From assembly GCF_000196735.1 (NCBI RefSeq), contig NC_014551.1:2723001-2787000 (forward strand): 64,000 bases of DNA. Direction: 5' to 3'. Position 1 is the stretch's first letter. Each line of letters opens with the position of its first letter. Below, piece by piece: positions 51,127 through 60,850 of this stretch. The notes below the pieces were generated by a model. It ran no database searches and was not told the DNA's origin. It was given only the letters and a program-made list of their open reading frames with translations. The stretch comes from Bacillus amyloliquefaciens DSM 7 = ATCC 23350 (GTDB lineage: Bacteria; Bacillota; Bacilli; Bacillales; Bacillaceae). The translations under genes and the position numbers were made by a program.

Positions 51127-51195
51127 TTAAACATATCATGATCATTGCCCTAAAACAATGAAAAGGGACGCCTGAGCTCCCATGAAACCTTACCT

Positions 51196-51224
51196 ATTAT
51201 ACAATTAAATAAATTGTTTTTAAA
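51196..51224 (-). promoter_or_regulatory. Sigma-A promoter of pfkA-pyk
   Basis: Minus-strand -10 TATAAT (51201-51196) with a weak -35 TTTAAA (51224-51219) and 17-bp spacer. The leader of about 93 bases contains a small hairpin GGGA...TCCC (51182-51166) followed by TTTTC. Confidence 0.6.
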
Positions 51225-51253
51225 TAAAATTTAAGGAATATCACAAAAAACAC

Positions 51254-51284
51254 AAAAAATAAACGTGAGCCATAGGCTTCACGT
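51254..51284 (-). terminator. Terminator of accDA
   Basis: ACGTGAAGCC/GGCTCACGT stem with one bulge followed by TTTATTTTTTG on the minus strand. Confidence 0.85.
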
Positions 51285-51288
51285 CTAT

Positions 51289-52266
51289 TCAGTTTACCCC
51301 GATATATTGATCCTCAACCGAAACTTTTCCGATTGCTTTATATTTTTCGTAGCGCTGTGAGATCAATTCTTCGGCGTTCAATTGAAGAAGAGATTTTAAT
51401 GTTTCTTTAAGAATGCCGTCAATGTAGCCCGCCTGCTGCTTGATATCATGGTGAGCTCCGCCCTTCACTTCTTTAATCATATCATCTATAATTCCTAATT
51501 CTAATAAATCGGGCGCAGTAATCTTCATGGTTTCAGCCGCTTTTTTGGCAAGGCTGGAATCTTTCCACAAAATGGACGCGGCTCCTTCAGGAGAAATAAC
51601 GGAATACGTCGAGTTCTCAAGCATCAGCATGCGGTTGCCGACACCTAATGCAAGCGCGCCTCCGCTGCCGCCTTCCCCGATGACGATACAAACGACAGGC
51701 ACTGTCAGGCCGGCCATTTCGAACAGGTTCTTGGCGATGGCTTCACTTTGTCCCCGTTCTTCCGCCGCTTTGCCCGGATACGCTCCCTTCGTGTCGATGA
51801 AGCAGATAATCGGGCGGTTAAACTTATCCGCCTGCTTCATGAGGCGGAGCGCTTTACGGTAGCCCTCCGGATGAGGCATCCCGAAATTGCGGACAAGGTT
51901 TTCTTTCGTGTCTTTTCCGCGCTGATGACCGATAACGGTGACCGGCATGCCGTGATATTTGGCAACTCCGCCGACAATCGCCGCATCGTCTCCGTACGTT
52001 CTGTCTCCGTGGCACTCAAAAAAGTCAGTAAACAGGTATTGAATGTAATCAAGCGTCGTCGGCCGGTCGGGAAGGCGTGCGATCTGCACTCTGTCCCACG
52101 GTTTCAGGTTTTTATAAATCTCATCCTGGAGCTTGCTGAGCCGGTCTTCAAGCCTTGCGATTTCAGCGCTTAAATCCATCTCCGAATCCTGGGTGAATTT
52201 TTTCAGTTCGGCGATTTTCGTCTGGAGTTCAATTACCGGTTTTTCAAATTCTAATCTTGCAGCCAC
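51289..52266 (-). CDS. accA: Acetyl-CoA carboxylase carboxyltransferase, alpha subunit
   Basis: A 325-residue carboxyltransferase subunit that with AccD moves CO2 from biotin to acetyl-CoA, making malonyl-CoA for fatty acids. The crotonase-like core is clear: [45 protein letters not shown]. The start is GTG: GGAGGTG lies 9 bases upstream; a nearer ATG is out of frame. It overlaps accD by 16 bases. Confidence 0.96.
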   Translation of the reverse strand: MAARLEFEKPVIELQTKIAELKKFTQDSEMDLSAEIARLEDRLSKLQDEIYKNLKPWDRVQIARLPDRPTTLDYIQYLFTDFFECHGDRTYGDDAAIVGGVAKYHGMPVTVIGHQRGKDTKENLVRNFGMPHPEGYRKALRLMKQADKFNRPIICFIDTKGAYPGKAAEERGQSEAIAKNLFEMAGLTVPVVCIVIGEGGSGGALALGVGNRMLMLENSTYSVISPEGAASILWKDSSLAKKAAETMKITAPDLLELGIIDDMIKEVKGGAHHDIKQQAGYIDGILKETLKSLLQLNAEELISQRYEKYKAIGKVSVEDQYIGVN

Positions 52267-53123
52267 TCATGCTCACCTCCTGTTTGGTGCATGTCCAGCA
52301 GAAATGCGAGTTTGTCTTTCATGTCGTTTCGGTGAATCACCGCATCAAGCTGGCCGTGCTTTAATAAAAATTCTGCCGTCTGGAAATCTTCCGGCAGTTT
52401 TTCCCCGATCGTCTGTTCAATAATACGTCTTCCGGCAAATCCGATCAAGGCGCCCGGTTCAGCGAAATTATAATCACCGAGAGACGCGAAACTCGCCGAT
52501 ACGCCGCCTGTCGTCGGGTGGGTCATGACCGAAATAATCAGGCCCTGCTCCTCACTGAACAGTTTCAGCGCAGAGCTTGTCTTTGCCATCTGCATAAGGC
52601 TTAAGACCCCTTCCTGCATACGTGCGCCGCCGGAAGCGGTAAAGATGATGAATGGGACTTTTTCCTCTTTTGCTTTTTCAATTGCCAGCGTGATTTTTTC
52701 GCCGACAACCGATCCCATGCTGCCCATACGGAATGTCGAATCCATGATCGCGATCACGGCAGGGAATCCGCTGATGGTTCCTTTTCCGGTAACAACCGCT
52801 TCATTCAGCGATGTTTTCTCGCGGTCTTTTTCGACTTTTTCTAAATATCCCGGGAAACCGAGCGGGTTTTCAGATATCATTCCCTGGTTGAATTCTTCGA
52901 ATGAATCTTCATCCAGGAGGCTTTCAATGCGCTGCTTTGCATTCATCGGGAAATGGTGCCCGCAGTTCATGCAGACGCGCAGGTTTTTATCTAACTCTTT
53001 TGTGAGCATGATTTTTTTACATTTCGGGCACTTTGTCATAATGCCTTCCGGAACATCATGTTTTGCCTGCTCAGACGGCACGGAAGCATATTTTTTCTTT
53101 TTTGTGAATATATCCTTTAACAA
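52251..53123 (-). CDS. accD: Acetyl-CoA carboxylase carboxyltransferase, beta subunit
   Basis: A 290-residue partner of AccA. An N-terminal zinc ribbon (CPKC...CMNC) is followed by the carboxylase core ([43 protein letters not shown]). TTG at 53123 is chosen: GGGAGG lies 6 bases upstream and the product starts at [10 protein letters not shown] with the expected length. An ATG 37 codons earlier has no site and would add unrelated residues. Confidence 0.95.
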   Translation of the reverse strand: MLKDIFTKKKKYASVPSEQAKHDVPEGIMTKCPKCKKIMLTKELDKNLRVCMNCGHHFPMNAKQRIESLLDEDSFEEFNQGMISENPLGFPGYLEKVEKDREKTSLNEAVVTGKGTISGFPAVIAIMDSTFRMGSMGSVVGEKITLAIEKAKEEKVPFIIFTASGGARMQEGVLSLMQMAKTSSALKLFSEEQGLIISVMTHPTTGGVSASFASLGDYNFAEPGALIGFAGRRIIEQTIGEKLPEDFQTAEFLLKHGQLDAVIHRNDMKDKLAFLLDMHQTGGEHEWLQD

Positions 53124-53450
53124 ATGATTACCTCCCTTTTGTGAAGGGTTCTCTTCACTGCATGTCTTCCGATTAGATAGACTTAATAATAACTTTACCG
53201 AAACTATTGTACTTTTTTTGTCAAACGGTGTCATCCTCCATTCGACATTTTTTGCTGTAAAACAGACGGAAACAGGAGGATTCCGGACCGCAAAAAGCGT
53301 TGCTCAGCCTTATCTGTCAGCGTTTTCAAAAGAAATAAGGATTCTGCTGAATTTTTTTTAAGACCTGCCCTTAAAAAAATGCCAGCAGTCCGTATATTGA
53401 ACAGCAGCGCGTTGTTTTTCCCAACGCGCTGCCATTTCATTTTTGTGTTA
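53124..53450. other. Intergenic stretch between ytsJ and accD
   Basis: It contains a perfect TTGACA on the minus strand (53224-53219) with no good -10 at normal spacing, presumably part of the accDA promoter. A perfect 10-bp hairpin CAGCGCGTTG/CAACGCGCTG (53405-53414 with 53422-53431) follows the ytsJ stop and probably ends ytsJ, though no T run follows. I see no convincing gene. Confidence 0.6.
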
Positions 53451-54683
53451 TTATTCGCCGATGACCGTCAGCTGTCTTGTTTTTTCAGCCACTTCCTCAG
53501 GGTCGACCGTAATTCTGGCGACACCCGTTTCCATCGCTGCTTTCGCAACAGCTTTCGCAACGGCAGGAGCCACGCGTTTGTCAAATGGAGCCGGGATGAC
53601 ATAATCCGCGCTTAATTCATCCTCTGAAACGAGGGAAGCGATCGCTTCAACCGCAGCAATTTTCATTTCTTCGTTGATGTGAGTCGCGCGAACGTCAAGC
53701 GCTCCGCGGAAAATGCCTGGGAATGCCAGTACATTGTTTACCTGGTTCGGGAAATCAGAACGGCCTGTTCCGATTACGCTTGCGCCGGCTGCGCGCGCGT
53801 CTTCAGGCATGATTTCCGGATTCGGGTTGGCCATTGCGAAAATAATCGGATCTTTCGCCATGCTTTCCACCATTTCTTTCGTTAGAGCGCCTTCGACTGA
53901 AACGCCGATAAAGACGTCTGCATCTTGGATGACATCCTTCAGCGAACCGTCTTTGCGGTCTTGGTTTGTAAACTTCGCCACTTCGTTTTTCACCGCGTTC
54001 ATGCCGGCCGGACGCCCTTCGTAAATGGCTCCTTTAGAGTCGCACATTACGATATCGCGTACGCCGAAATGGTAAAGAAGCTTGATGATCGCGATGCCTG
54101 CCGCTCCCGCTCCGTTTGCAACGACTTTAATGGATGACATGGATTTTCCTGATAATTTCAGCGCGTTTACAAGTCCGGCAACGGTTACGATGGCTGTGCC
54201 GTGCTGATCATCGTGGAACACAGGAATGTTAGTTTCTTTTTTCAGGCGTTCTTCAATGATAAAGCAGTTCGGCGCCGCAATATCCTCAAGGTTGACACCG
54301 CCGAATGTCGGTTCAAGCAGCTTCACCGTGTCAATGATTTTGTCCACATCGTTTGTGTCAAGCGCGATCGGGAATGCATCCACACCCGCGAAGCTTTTGA
54401 AAAGCACCGCTTTCCCTTCCATAACAGGAAGAGATGCTTCAGGTCCGATATTTCCGAGACCGAGAACGGCTGATCCGTCTGTTACGACTGCTACCATGTT
54501 CCCCTTCATTGTATAATCATATACTTTATTTTTATCGTTATAAATTTCTTTACAAGGCTCAGCTACCCCCGGAGAGTAGGCAAGGCTTAAATCGTCTGCA
54601 TTTCTGACTTCTACCTTTGCTTTTGATTCGAGTTTTCCTTGGTTTACTTTGTGTAAATGTAATGCTTCTTCTCTTAATGACAT
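53451..54683 (-). CDS. ytsJ: NADP-dependent malic enzyme YtsJ
   Basis: A 410-residue malic enzyme decarboxylating malate to pyruvate with NADPH formation; in B. subtilis it is the main NADP-linked one. Key segments: YSPGVAEPC, VVTDGSAVLGLGNIGP, metal and substrate region FHDDQHGTAIV, and the dinucleotide GAGAAGIA. The ATG at 54683 follows AAAGGAGTG. It stands alone between accD and dnaE. Confidence 0.95.
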   Translation of the reverse strand: MSLREEALHLHKVNQGKLESKAKVEVRNADDLSLAYSPGVAEPCKEIYNDKNKVYDYTMKGNMVAVVTDGSAVLGLGNIGPEASLPVMEGKAVLFKSFAGVDAFPIALDTNDVDKIIDTVKLLEPTFGGVNLEDIAAPNCFIIEERLKKETNIPVFHDDQHGTAIVTVAGLVNALKLSGKSMSSIKVVANGAGAAGIAIIKLLYHFGVRDIVMCDSKGAIYEGRPAGMNAVKNEVAKFTNQDRKDGSLKDVIQDADVFIGVSVEGALTKEMVESMAKDPIIFAMANPNPEIMPEDARAAGASVIGTGRSDFPNQVNNVLAFPGIFRGALDVRATHINEEMKIAAVEAIASLVSEDELSADYVIPAPFDKRVAPAVAKAVAKAAMETGVARITVDPEEVAEKTRQLTVIGE

Positions 54684-54710
54684 TCTAAACACTCCTTTTA
54701 AGTACTTTGT

Positions 54711-54739
54711 TACATATTCTGCCGCATAGACTGGTACAA
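54711..54739 (-). promoter_or_regulatory. Sigma-A promoter candidate of ytsJ
   Basis: Minus-strand -35 TTGTAC (54739-54734), 17-bp spacer, -10 TATGTA (54716-54711), 28 bases before the ATG. Confidence 0.5.
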
Positions 54740-54822
54740 TCTCTGGAGGTGAAAAATTTCAGAATCTTTAAATAAGATAGCACAATTGTTTCAATTGTAT
54801 AACAAAACTATTGTTGTTACCA

Positions 54823-57800
54823 CTATTTTAACACGACGTTTTCGCGGCCCAGCAGCTCTTTTAAACGGTATAACGCCTGATGGTCGGCCTGAATATGAAA
54901 AGTATCGGGCAGCCTGATGGTCTGCTTGTCCTTTTCGTAATAAAGATAAACGCCGGTTTCCCCTTTATGCTCCAGTAAAATACGCTTCATCTTTTCCAGA
55001 AACTCCTGATTGTGCCGGCTGCCTTCGATTTTGATGTAAACAGACGGCGCTCTGTCTGCCTCCGTCTGCTCAAGGAGAGAGGCGGATGACATAATAAATT
55101 GTATCTTCTCCTGCCGCTCTTCCATTTTTCCGGACGCGAATAAAAGCGCGCCTTCTTTTAACAGCGGAGACAGCCTTCTATATTGGTCAGGAAACACGAC
55201 GGCTTCCATTTCTCCCGTTTCGTCGCTTAATGTGAGAAACGCCATATGCTGACCTGTCTTTGTCCGAATCGTTTTGATGCCTGCGAGCAAAGCGCCGATT
55301 GACAGCTGTCCTTTCGGCATCTGCAGCGCTGTTGCGATCGCTTGCGCCCCCCGTTTTTTCAAGAGATTCCTGAAAGCTGACAAAGGATGGCTTGAGAAAT
55401 AAACACCGAGAGCTTCTTTTTCAAACCGAAGCTTGTCCACGAGCGGAAATTCCTCTGCCTCTACATATTTTGGCTTAATGGAGAACGATTCTTCCAAAAA
55501 CAATCCCATTTGGTCATCGTCTGCACGAAAAAGCTCAGCGTGCTCTAAAGCCACATCAACGGAGGCCAGCAAGGCGGCGCGATTTTGATTGAATTCGTCC
55601 ATGGCGCCAGAAAATATAAGGGCTTCGATTGTTTTCCGATTAACGCTTTTGGCAGGAACGCGAAAGCAGAAATCGAAAAGATCCTCGAACGGTTTATGTG
55701 TTCTTGCTTTATAAATATCTTTCACTGCCGAGACGCCTACGTTTTTTATGGCCCGCAAACTGTATCTGACGGCGCCGTTTTCAGGTGCAAACGGAAAACC
55801 GCTCTTATTGACAGACGGCGGAAGGACTTGGAGCCCGCTCCCCTTTGCTTCGTGCAGATATTGCGATATTTTGTCCTCATTGCCGATGACGCTCGTCAAA
55901 AGCCCGCACATAAAATATAAAGGATAGTGAGCTTTTAAATAGGCGAGCTGATAGCCGATCATGCTGTATGCGACAGCATGGCTTCTGTTGAATCCGTAGT
56001 TAGCGAATTTGACAATCAGATCGTAGACCTCGTTTGCAGTGACTACAGAATACTCCTTTTTTAAGCACCCTTCAACAAAATGGCTTCGCTCTCTGTCCAA
56101 AATGTCCTTTTGCTTTTTGCTGACAGCCCGTCTGAGCAGATCCGCTTCACCTAATGAAAAACCTGCCATGCGCGAGGCGATCATCATAATCTGCTCTTGA
56201 TAGACGATGACGCCGTACGTGTCACTGAGAATATTTCTTACATCCTCGTGCGGGACTTCCACACGCGCCCGCCCGTGCTTCCGGTCGATAAATAGCGGAA
56301 TATTTTCCATCGGCCCCGGCCTGTAAAGCGCGTTTACCGCGACAATGTCTTCAAGCCTTGACGGCTTCAGACGCTTCAGCACATTCCTCATTCCTGATGA
56401 TTCCAGCTGAAAAATCCCCGTCGTATCGCCATTTGATAATAGCGAGAACGTTTTTTCATCCTGATAAGAAATCTCGGAAAAATCAATTTTCGTATTTGTC
56501 TCTTTTTCAATCATCGTCTTAATGGATTCGATAAGCGTCAGGTTGCGCAAACCTAAAAAGTCCATTTTCAAAAGGCCGAGATCTTCCAAGTGATCCATCG
56601 CATACTGCGTTAAATACACGCCGTCATGCCCTTCCTGCAGAGGGACAACTTCAGAAAGCGGCTCTTTGCTGAGAACAACGCCGGCCGCGTGTGTAGACGT
56701 ATGCCTCGGAAGACCTTCGATTTTCCTTGCGATCTGAAACACTTTATGAAGAACGGCGGATTCAGACAGCCGCCTGTTCAGCTGAGCGGACTGCCGTCTC
56801 GCCTCCTCAAGCGTCATTCCCGGCTTAGACGGAATCAGGCGGGCAAGCTGGTCGGCTTCTTTCGGGCTGATTCCGAACACTCTGCCGGTATCCCTTAACG
56901 CCGCCTTTGCGGCCAATGTTCCGAAGGTGATAATCTGGGCGACGTGCATGCTCCCATACTTATTTTGCACATACTGAATGACCTCATCCCTTCTCGTATC
57001 AGGGAAATCGATATCAATATCGGGCATGCTGATCCGCTCGGGATTAAGAAACCTCTCGAATAACAAAGAATGTTTAAGCGGGTCCACGTCTGTAATGAAA
57101 AGGGAGTAAGCGACAAGCGAGCCTGCCGCAGACCCCCTTCCCGGACCTGTCACAATGCCCTTTTCATGCGCGTACTTCATAAAGTCCCATACGATGAGAA
57201 AGTAATCACTGAATTTCATGCGCCTGATGACATCCAGCTCATATTCAAGACGGCGGACAGCACGCTCATCAGGAGTGCCGAAACGGAGACGAAGCCCCTC
57301 ATGACAGACTTCCGCCAAATAGTCATCAGCTGATTTGCCGTCCGGCGCCGGGAAAGACGGAAGCTGTGTCTGTCCGAGGCTGACATCGACTTGGCATTGC
57401 TGAGCGACACGTGCGGCTGCTTTGACCGCTTCCGGATTCTTCATATAAATATTTTCCATTTCTTCAGGCGGCCTCAAGTATAAGTCCGGCAGGTCCCCGC
57501 TCTGATCCTCCCATTTCTCCCCGGCTTTAATGGCGCACAGACAGCGGTACGCATCTTGATCTTCTTTCTTGATATAACGGACATCCCCCGCCGCGCAGAC
57601 AGCGATTTCCGTCTCGGCTGACAGGCGGAGAATTTCTTCTGATAATGTCTCATGTCCTTTAAACGGCTGGTACCCTAAATAAAAACGGCCTTCTCCGAAC
57701 AATTCCCGGAATCCTTCGGCAACCCGAACCGCTTCTTCAAACTCTCCTGCTTGAAGCAGGCTTTCAATGTACCCGTTTTCACCGGGCGTAATGGCGATCA

Positions 57801-58161
57801 GCCCTTCATGATAGCTCTTCATCCATTTTCGCTTCATGCCGCCCTTTGCTATGGATTGCAGCGCACTTGAGATTTTCAGCAGGTTCTGATATCCGGTGTT
57901 TGTCTCCGCCAAAAGAACAAGCGGGCGTGCTTCAAGCTCAGTTTCGTCCGTGTATATTGAAGCCGTCAGACCGATAATCGGCTTTATTCCGTGTGACTTG
58001 CATGCTTTATAAAACTCAATGGCGCCGTACATCACATTTTCGTCCGTGAGCGCCAATGAAGAATATCCGAGCTCCTTCGCTTGTGTAACAATCTCTTTTA
58101 CAGAAGCGGCGCTGTTTAACAGGCTGTAGCCGCTACGTACTTGAAGGTGAACAAAAGACAA
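54823..58161 (-). CDS. dnaE: DNA polymerase III alpha subunit DnaE
   Basis: A 1112-residue replicative polymerase that in B. subtilis extends RNA primers before handing to PolC. An N-terminal PHP domain (HLQVRSGYSLLNSA), palm with catalytic aspartates in MPDIDIDFPDTRRDE, fingers, a tandem HhH region, and a C-terminal OB fold (RTKTGQHMAFLTLSDETG) are visible. TTG at 58161 is the start: AAAGGAG lies 8 bases upstream and gives the LSFVHLQ N-terminus; an ATG ten codons earlier has no site. Confidence 0.95.
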   Translation of the reverse strand: MSFVHLQVRSGYSLLNSAASVKEIVTQAKELGYSSLALTDENVMYGAIEFYKACKSHGIKPIIGLTASIYTDETELEARPLVLLAETNTGYQNLLKISSALQSIAKGGMKRKWMKSYHEGLIAITPGENGYIESLLQAGEFEEAVRVAEGFRELFGEGRFYLGYQPFKGHETLSEEILRLSAETEIAVCAAGDVRYIKKEDQDAYRCLCAIKAGEKWEDQSGDLPDLYLRPPEEMENIYMKNPEAVKAAARVAQQCQVDVSLGQTQLPSFPAPDGKSADDYLAEVCHEGLRLRFGTPDERAVRRLEYELDVIRRMKFSDYFLIVWDFMKYAHEKGIVTGPGRGSAAGSLVAYSLFITDVDPLKHSLLFERFLNPERISMPDIDIDFPDTRRDEVIQYVQNKYGSMHVAQIITFGTLAAKAALRDTGRVFGISPKEADQLARLIPSKPGMTLEEARRQSAQLNRRLSESAVLHKVFQIARKIEGLPRHTSTHAAGVVLSKEPLSEVVPLQEGHDGVYLTQYAMDHLEDLGLLKMDFLGLRNLTLIESIKTMIEKETNTKIDFSEISYQDEKTFSLLSNGDTTGIFQLESSGMRNVLKRLKPSRLEDIVAVNALYRPGPMENIPLFIDRKHGRARVEVPHEDVRNILSDTYGVIVYQEQIMMIASRMAGFSLGEADLLRRAVSKKQKDILDRERSHFVEGCLKKEYSVVTANEVYDLIVKFANYGFNRSHAVAYSMIGYQLAYLKAHYPLYFMCGLLTSVIGNEDKISQYLHEAKGSGLQVLPPSVNKSGFPFAPENGAVRYSLRAIKNVGVSAVKDIYKARTHKPFEDLFDFCFRVPAKSVNRKTIEALIFSGAMDEFNQNRAALLASVDVALEHAELFRADDDQMGLFLEESFSIKPKYVEAEEFPLVDKLRFEKEALGVYFSSHPLSAFRNLLKKRGAQAIATALQMPKGQLSIGALLAGIKTIRTKTGQHMAFLTLSDETGEMEAVVFPDQYRRLSPLLKEGALLFASGKMEERQEKIQFIMSSASLLEQTEADRAPSVYIKIEGSRHNQEFLEKMKRILLEHKGETGVYLYYEKDKQTIRLPDTFHIQADHQALYRLKELLGRENVVLK

Positions 58162-58254
58162 TGCCGCCACTCCTTTCCCGTATACGTTCAATTTGCCTTT
58201 CTACATTATAAGACGGGTTTTCTTAAGAAACAAATGTTCTTTTTTGACTCATCA

Positions 58255-58283
58255 TCATACTTGTCCGTTTCGCTCAATATGAT
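58255..58283 (+). promoter_or_regulatory. Possible sigma-E promoter of ytrHI
   Basis: TCATACT (58255-58261), 14 bases, AATATGAT (58276-58283) resembles the mother-cell sigma-E consensus (KMATATT-N14-CATACAHT) with three mismatches in the -10. ytrHI is a sigma-E transcription unit in B. subtilis. Confidence 0.4.
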
Positions 58284-58305
58284 AGAAAAGTGAGGTGGTG
58301 TATAT

Positions 58306-58647
58306 ATGGATCAGGAAGCCGGCTTTATGGCGAATTTTATCAGCAGTTATTTTATCGCCCTCGGTGTTTTGCTCGGCGGAGCGCTCATCGGCGGCGTCGG
58401 AGCTTATTTATCAGGCGAGCCTCCGCTTACAGCGATTACAAAATTGGCGAACAGGCTGAAGATCTGGGCGCTTGTCGCGGCCATCGGAGGAACGTTTGAC
58501 GCGGTATACAGTTTTGAGCGGGGGCTGCTTGAAGGCAACACACGCGACATTTTCAAACAGCTTCTTTTAATTATTTCAGCAATGGGCGGCGCACAGACCG
58601 GGTGGCTGATTGTTTCATGGCTGGCACAGGAGAATATTTCCTCATGA
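58306..58647 (+). CDS. ytrH: Sporulation membrane protein YtrH
   Basis: A 113-residue membrane protein with three spans and conserved GGALIGGVGAYLSGEPPL. YtrH is made in the mother cell and needed for proper spore cortex or coat maturation. The ATG follows GAGGTGG. Its TGA overlaps the ytrI ATG, so the two are translationally coupled. Confidence 0.9.
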   Translation: MDQEAGFMANFISSYFIALGVLLGGALIGGVGAYLSGEPPLTAITKLANRLKIWALVAAIGGTFDAVYSFERGLLEGNTRDIFKQLLLIISAMGGAQTGWLIVSWLAQENISS

Positions 58648-59147
58648 GAATTCCCGAGTATTATAAAAAACCGGGATGGCAGCGTTTTTTTGCGGGAATG
58701 ATGTGCGGAGCCATCGTCAGCTGGCTGTTCTTTCTGTTTACATACGGAACGTTTCAGGAAGAACAGGTGACGTTAATTCAAAAACAGCGGGAGCACGCAC
58801 GGGATTTGAAAAACCAGATCTCCATCTATCAGAAGGATCTTCATAAATTAAATGAGGATAATAAGCAAAGACTGCTTATCCAAAGCGTCGATGTGAAGCT
58901 GATCAATGGAGAAAAATACAGAATCGCCCAGCCCGATAAGATGAAATTTGAAGAACAGGTGAAAGATAATATTTCGGAAGTCATCACAAAGGATATTGAA
59001 AGTGTGTATAAAACAAAGGAACTTTTAAAACGGACGATTGAAAACAAGGTGTACACCATAAATGAGAAGGAATATAAAGCTGAAGTAAAGGAACTGACGA
59101 TTTATACGAGATTGTCTGTCGAAATTCATATTTCTTTTGCGACGTAA
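58644..59147 (+). CDS. ytrI: Sporulation membrane protein YtrI
   Basis: A 167-residue protein with a short basic N-terminus, one span (about 19-38) and a coiled-coil (about 45-80, Glu/Gln/Lys rich) plus a C-terminal domain outside the cytoplasm. YtrI works with YtrH in sporulation. The start at 58644 overlaps the ytrH stop as ATGA; the frame is open for 14 more codons but no site precedes them. Confidence 0.9.
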   Translation: MRIPEYYKKPGWQRFFAGMMCGAIVSWLFFLFTYGTFQEEQVTLIQKQREHARDLKNQISIYQKDLHKLNEDNKQRLLIQSVDVKLINGEKYRIAQPDKMKFEEQVKDNISEVITKDIESVYKTKELLKRTIENKVYTINEKEYKAEVKELTIYTRLSVEIHISFAT

Positions 59148-59252
59148 TTATGTCATTTTTAAAAATTTTCCATAGATCTGTCGCTTTTTTCTCCGCTTTT
59201 TTATAAACTGTAAATGAGACATTTTCAATGATTCTGAAGGGAGGAAGGGAAA

Positions 59253-59444
59253 ATGGAGGTTTTTAGTGAACGCCGCTTGGCAAAAGATCATGCAGACCGA
59301 ATCAGAAAAGGCTATTCCGCATATGCAGAAACAGACACACTCGCTTCCCTCATAAAAAAAGAACTCCAAATCTGTAATCTCCGCGTCTACGAAGACCTGA
59401 CTGAATTCGGCTGCTGGTTCATCCCCGTGACAGATGAACACTAA
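59253..59444 (+). CDS. ytzJ: Small conserved protein YtzJ, function unknown
   Basis: A 63-residue soluble, charged protein. It starts behind GGGAGGAAGGG, a very strong ribosome site, and matches the small gene at this place in B. subtilis (ytzJ). No motif is recognised. It converges on nrnA, with a small AGAGGG/CCCTCT hairpin across the junction. Confidence 0.75.
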   Translation: MEVFSERRLAKDHADRIRKGYSAYAETDTLASLIKKELQICNLRVYEDLTEFGCWFIPVTDEH

Positions 59445-59461
59445 GAAAGAGGGTCTCCCCT

Positions 59462-60403
59462 CTACTTGTGTTCGTTACATACCTCTTCAAGATCAGCAAG
59501 AATCGGACCGGTTTCATCCCAGCTGTAGATGGATGCGCCGGCCGCCAGCGGATGTCCGCCGCCATTGTATTTCCGGGCAATTCCATTGATGACCGGACCT
59601 TTTGAACGGAACCGGACTCTGATTTGATCGTCTTCTTCTATGAAGAATACCCAAGCGCGAATACCCGAAATATTTCCGAGTGTTCCGACAAGCTGCGATG
59701 CTTCTGAAGCGGTGGTTCCGTATGTCTCCAAAATGTCTTTTTTAATGAAAACGGAAGCGACGCCGTTGTCAGACAATGACACATTTTGATAAATAAAGCC
59801 ATTCAGCTTCACCACATTTAATTTTGTTTCATACAATTGATTGAAAAGCTCTGACGGTGAAAAAGGGAACTCAATGAGCTCTCCCGCGTATTTGAATGTC
59901 TTTTTTGTGGTGTTCGGGAATAAAAAGCGTCCCGTATCACTGACGATACCCGCGTAGATCAGCTTAGCCGCTTTCGTATTCAGCTTCCAGCCGTGCTCTT
60001 TTCCTTCCAGGTACAGCTCATAGATCATTTCGCTTACGGAGCTTGCATTCGTATCGACCCATAACAGATCGCCATATGGATCTTCATTTGGATGGTGGTC
60101 TATTTTCATGAGCTTTGCGCCGGAATGATAGCGCTGATCGTCGATCCGTTCTTGGTTTGCGGTATCGCACACGATGACAAGAGCATCTTTATAGGTTTCG
60201 TCATCCACCTCATCGAGGGAATATAAGAAAGACAAGGACGGCTCAGGCTGTCCGACGGCAAAAATATTTTTTTCGGGATACGTTTCCCGCAGGATTTCCG
60301 TAAGGCCGCACTGTGATCCGTAAGCGTCTGGGTCAGGCCTCACATGTCTATGTAAGATAATGGTGTCATATAATGATATGGTTCTGATCAGTTCGGATTT
60401 CAT
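59462..60403 (-). CDS. nrnA: Oligoribonuclease / pAp phosphatase NrnA
   Basis: A 313-residue DHH-DHHA1 phosphoesterase that degrades 2-5 nt RNAs (nanoRNA) and 3'-phosphoadenosine 5'-phosphate. Motifs: RPDPDAYGS, the DHHP box in MKIDHHPNED, and the DHHA1 GGGHPLAAGAS. The ATG at 60403 follows AAAGGAG; nine upstream in-frame codons lack a site. Confidence 0.95.
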   Translation of the reverse strand: MKSELIRTISLYDTIILHRHVRPDPDAYGSQCGLTEILRETYPEKNIFAVGQPEPSLSFLYSLDEVDDETYKDALVIVCDTANQERIDDQRYHSGAKLMKIDHHPNEDPYGDLLWVDTNASSVSEMIYELYLEGKEHGWKLNTKAAKLIYAGIVSDTGRFLFPNTTKKTFKYAGELIEFPFSPSELFNQLYETKLNVVKLNGFIYQNVSLSDNGVASVFIKKDILETYGTTASEASQLVGTLGNISGIRAWVFFIEEDDQIRVRFRSKGPVINGIARKYNGGGHPLAAGASIYSWDETGPILADLEEVCNEHK

Positions 60404-60519
60404 CGTTTTCTCCTTTTTGTTTTTATTCATTTAATCATACTCTTTATCCGCGGAAAAGGAAAATCTTTCAGGAACGGTATAAACAGTTTTGCAAACTCAT
60501 ATAATGGAGGATTTCATTT

Positions 60520-60822
60520 ATGCTGGTTTTTGTTTTTCTCATCGGGCTTTCTGCCTGCTTTTACGTGTATTACAAAGTAAAAGGCATCCAGACGAAACGG
60601 GCGCTGGAGAAGGAATTCTTTTCGGCTAAATCAAGTATGGCGTTAGGCGCGCTGGTGCTTTTGTACGGAGTAAATCAAATGATTCTGTTTCACTCCGTCC
60701 TCACCCTTGTCATCGGCGGCGTTTTCATTTTAATCGGAGCAGGCAGCGCATGGGCCGGGTATAAAGCCTATAAGCATTATGAACCCATCCATGCAAAGGA
60801 AGCGGAGAGGGACCACGCATAA
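60520..60822 (+). CDS. ytpI: YtpI-family membrane protein
   Basis: A 100-residue membrane protein with three spans and a basic loop (KVKGIQTKRALEKEF) after the first. YtpI-like proteins occur in Bacillaceae; the role is unknown. TGGAGG lies 8 bases before the ATG. It ends at a small AAGGGAC/GTCCCTT hairpin (60831-60852) that abuts the ytoI stop. Confidence 0.85.
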   Translation: MLVFVFLIGLSACFYVYYKVKGIQTKRALEKEFFSAKSSMALGALVLLYGVNQMILFHSVLTLVIGGVFILIGAGSAWAGYKAYKHYEPIHAKEAERDHA

Positions 60823-60850
60823 TGAATGTCAAGGGACCGAGATGCGTCCC

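Noticed and set aside
51166-51182. Attenuator in the pfkA leader
   Set aside because: The GGGA/TCCC stem is only 4-6 bp with a bulge and the T run is short; too weak to call.
52525-53127. 200-codon plus-strand frame antisense to accD
   Set aside because: Covers accD almost exactly in the opposite strand and resembles no protein.
53124-53230. FapR operator before accDA
   Set aside because: No sequence close to TTAGTACCTGGTACTAA was found.
53231-53440. 69-codon minus-strand frame between ytsJ and accD
   Set aside because: It runs through the ytsJ 3' hairpin, has no ribosome site and no recognisable sequence.
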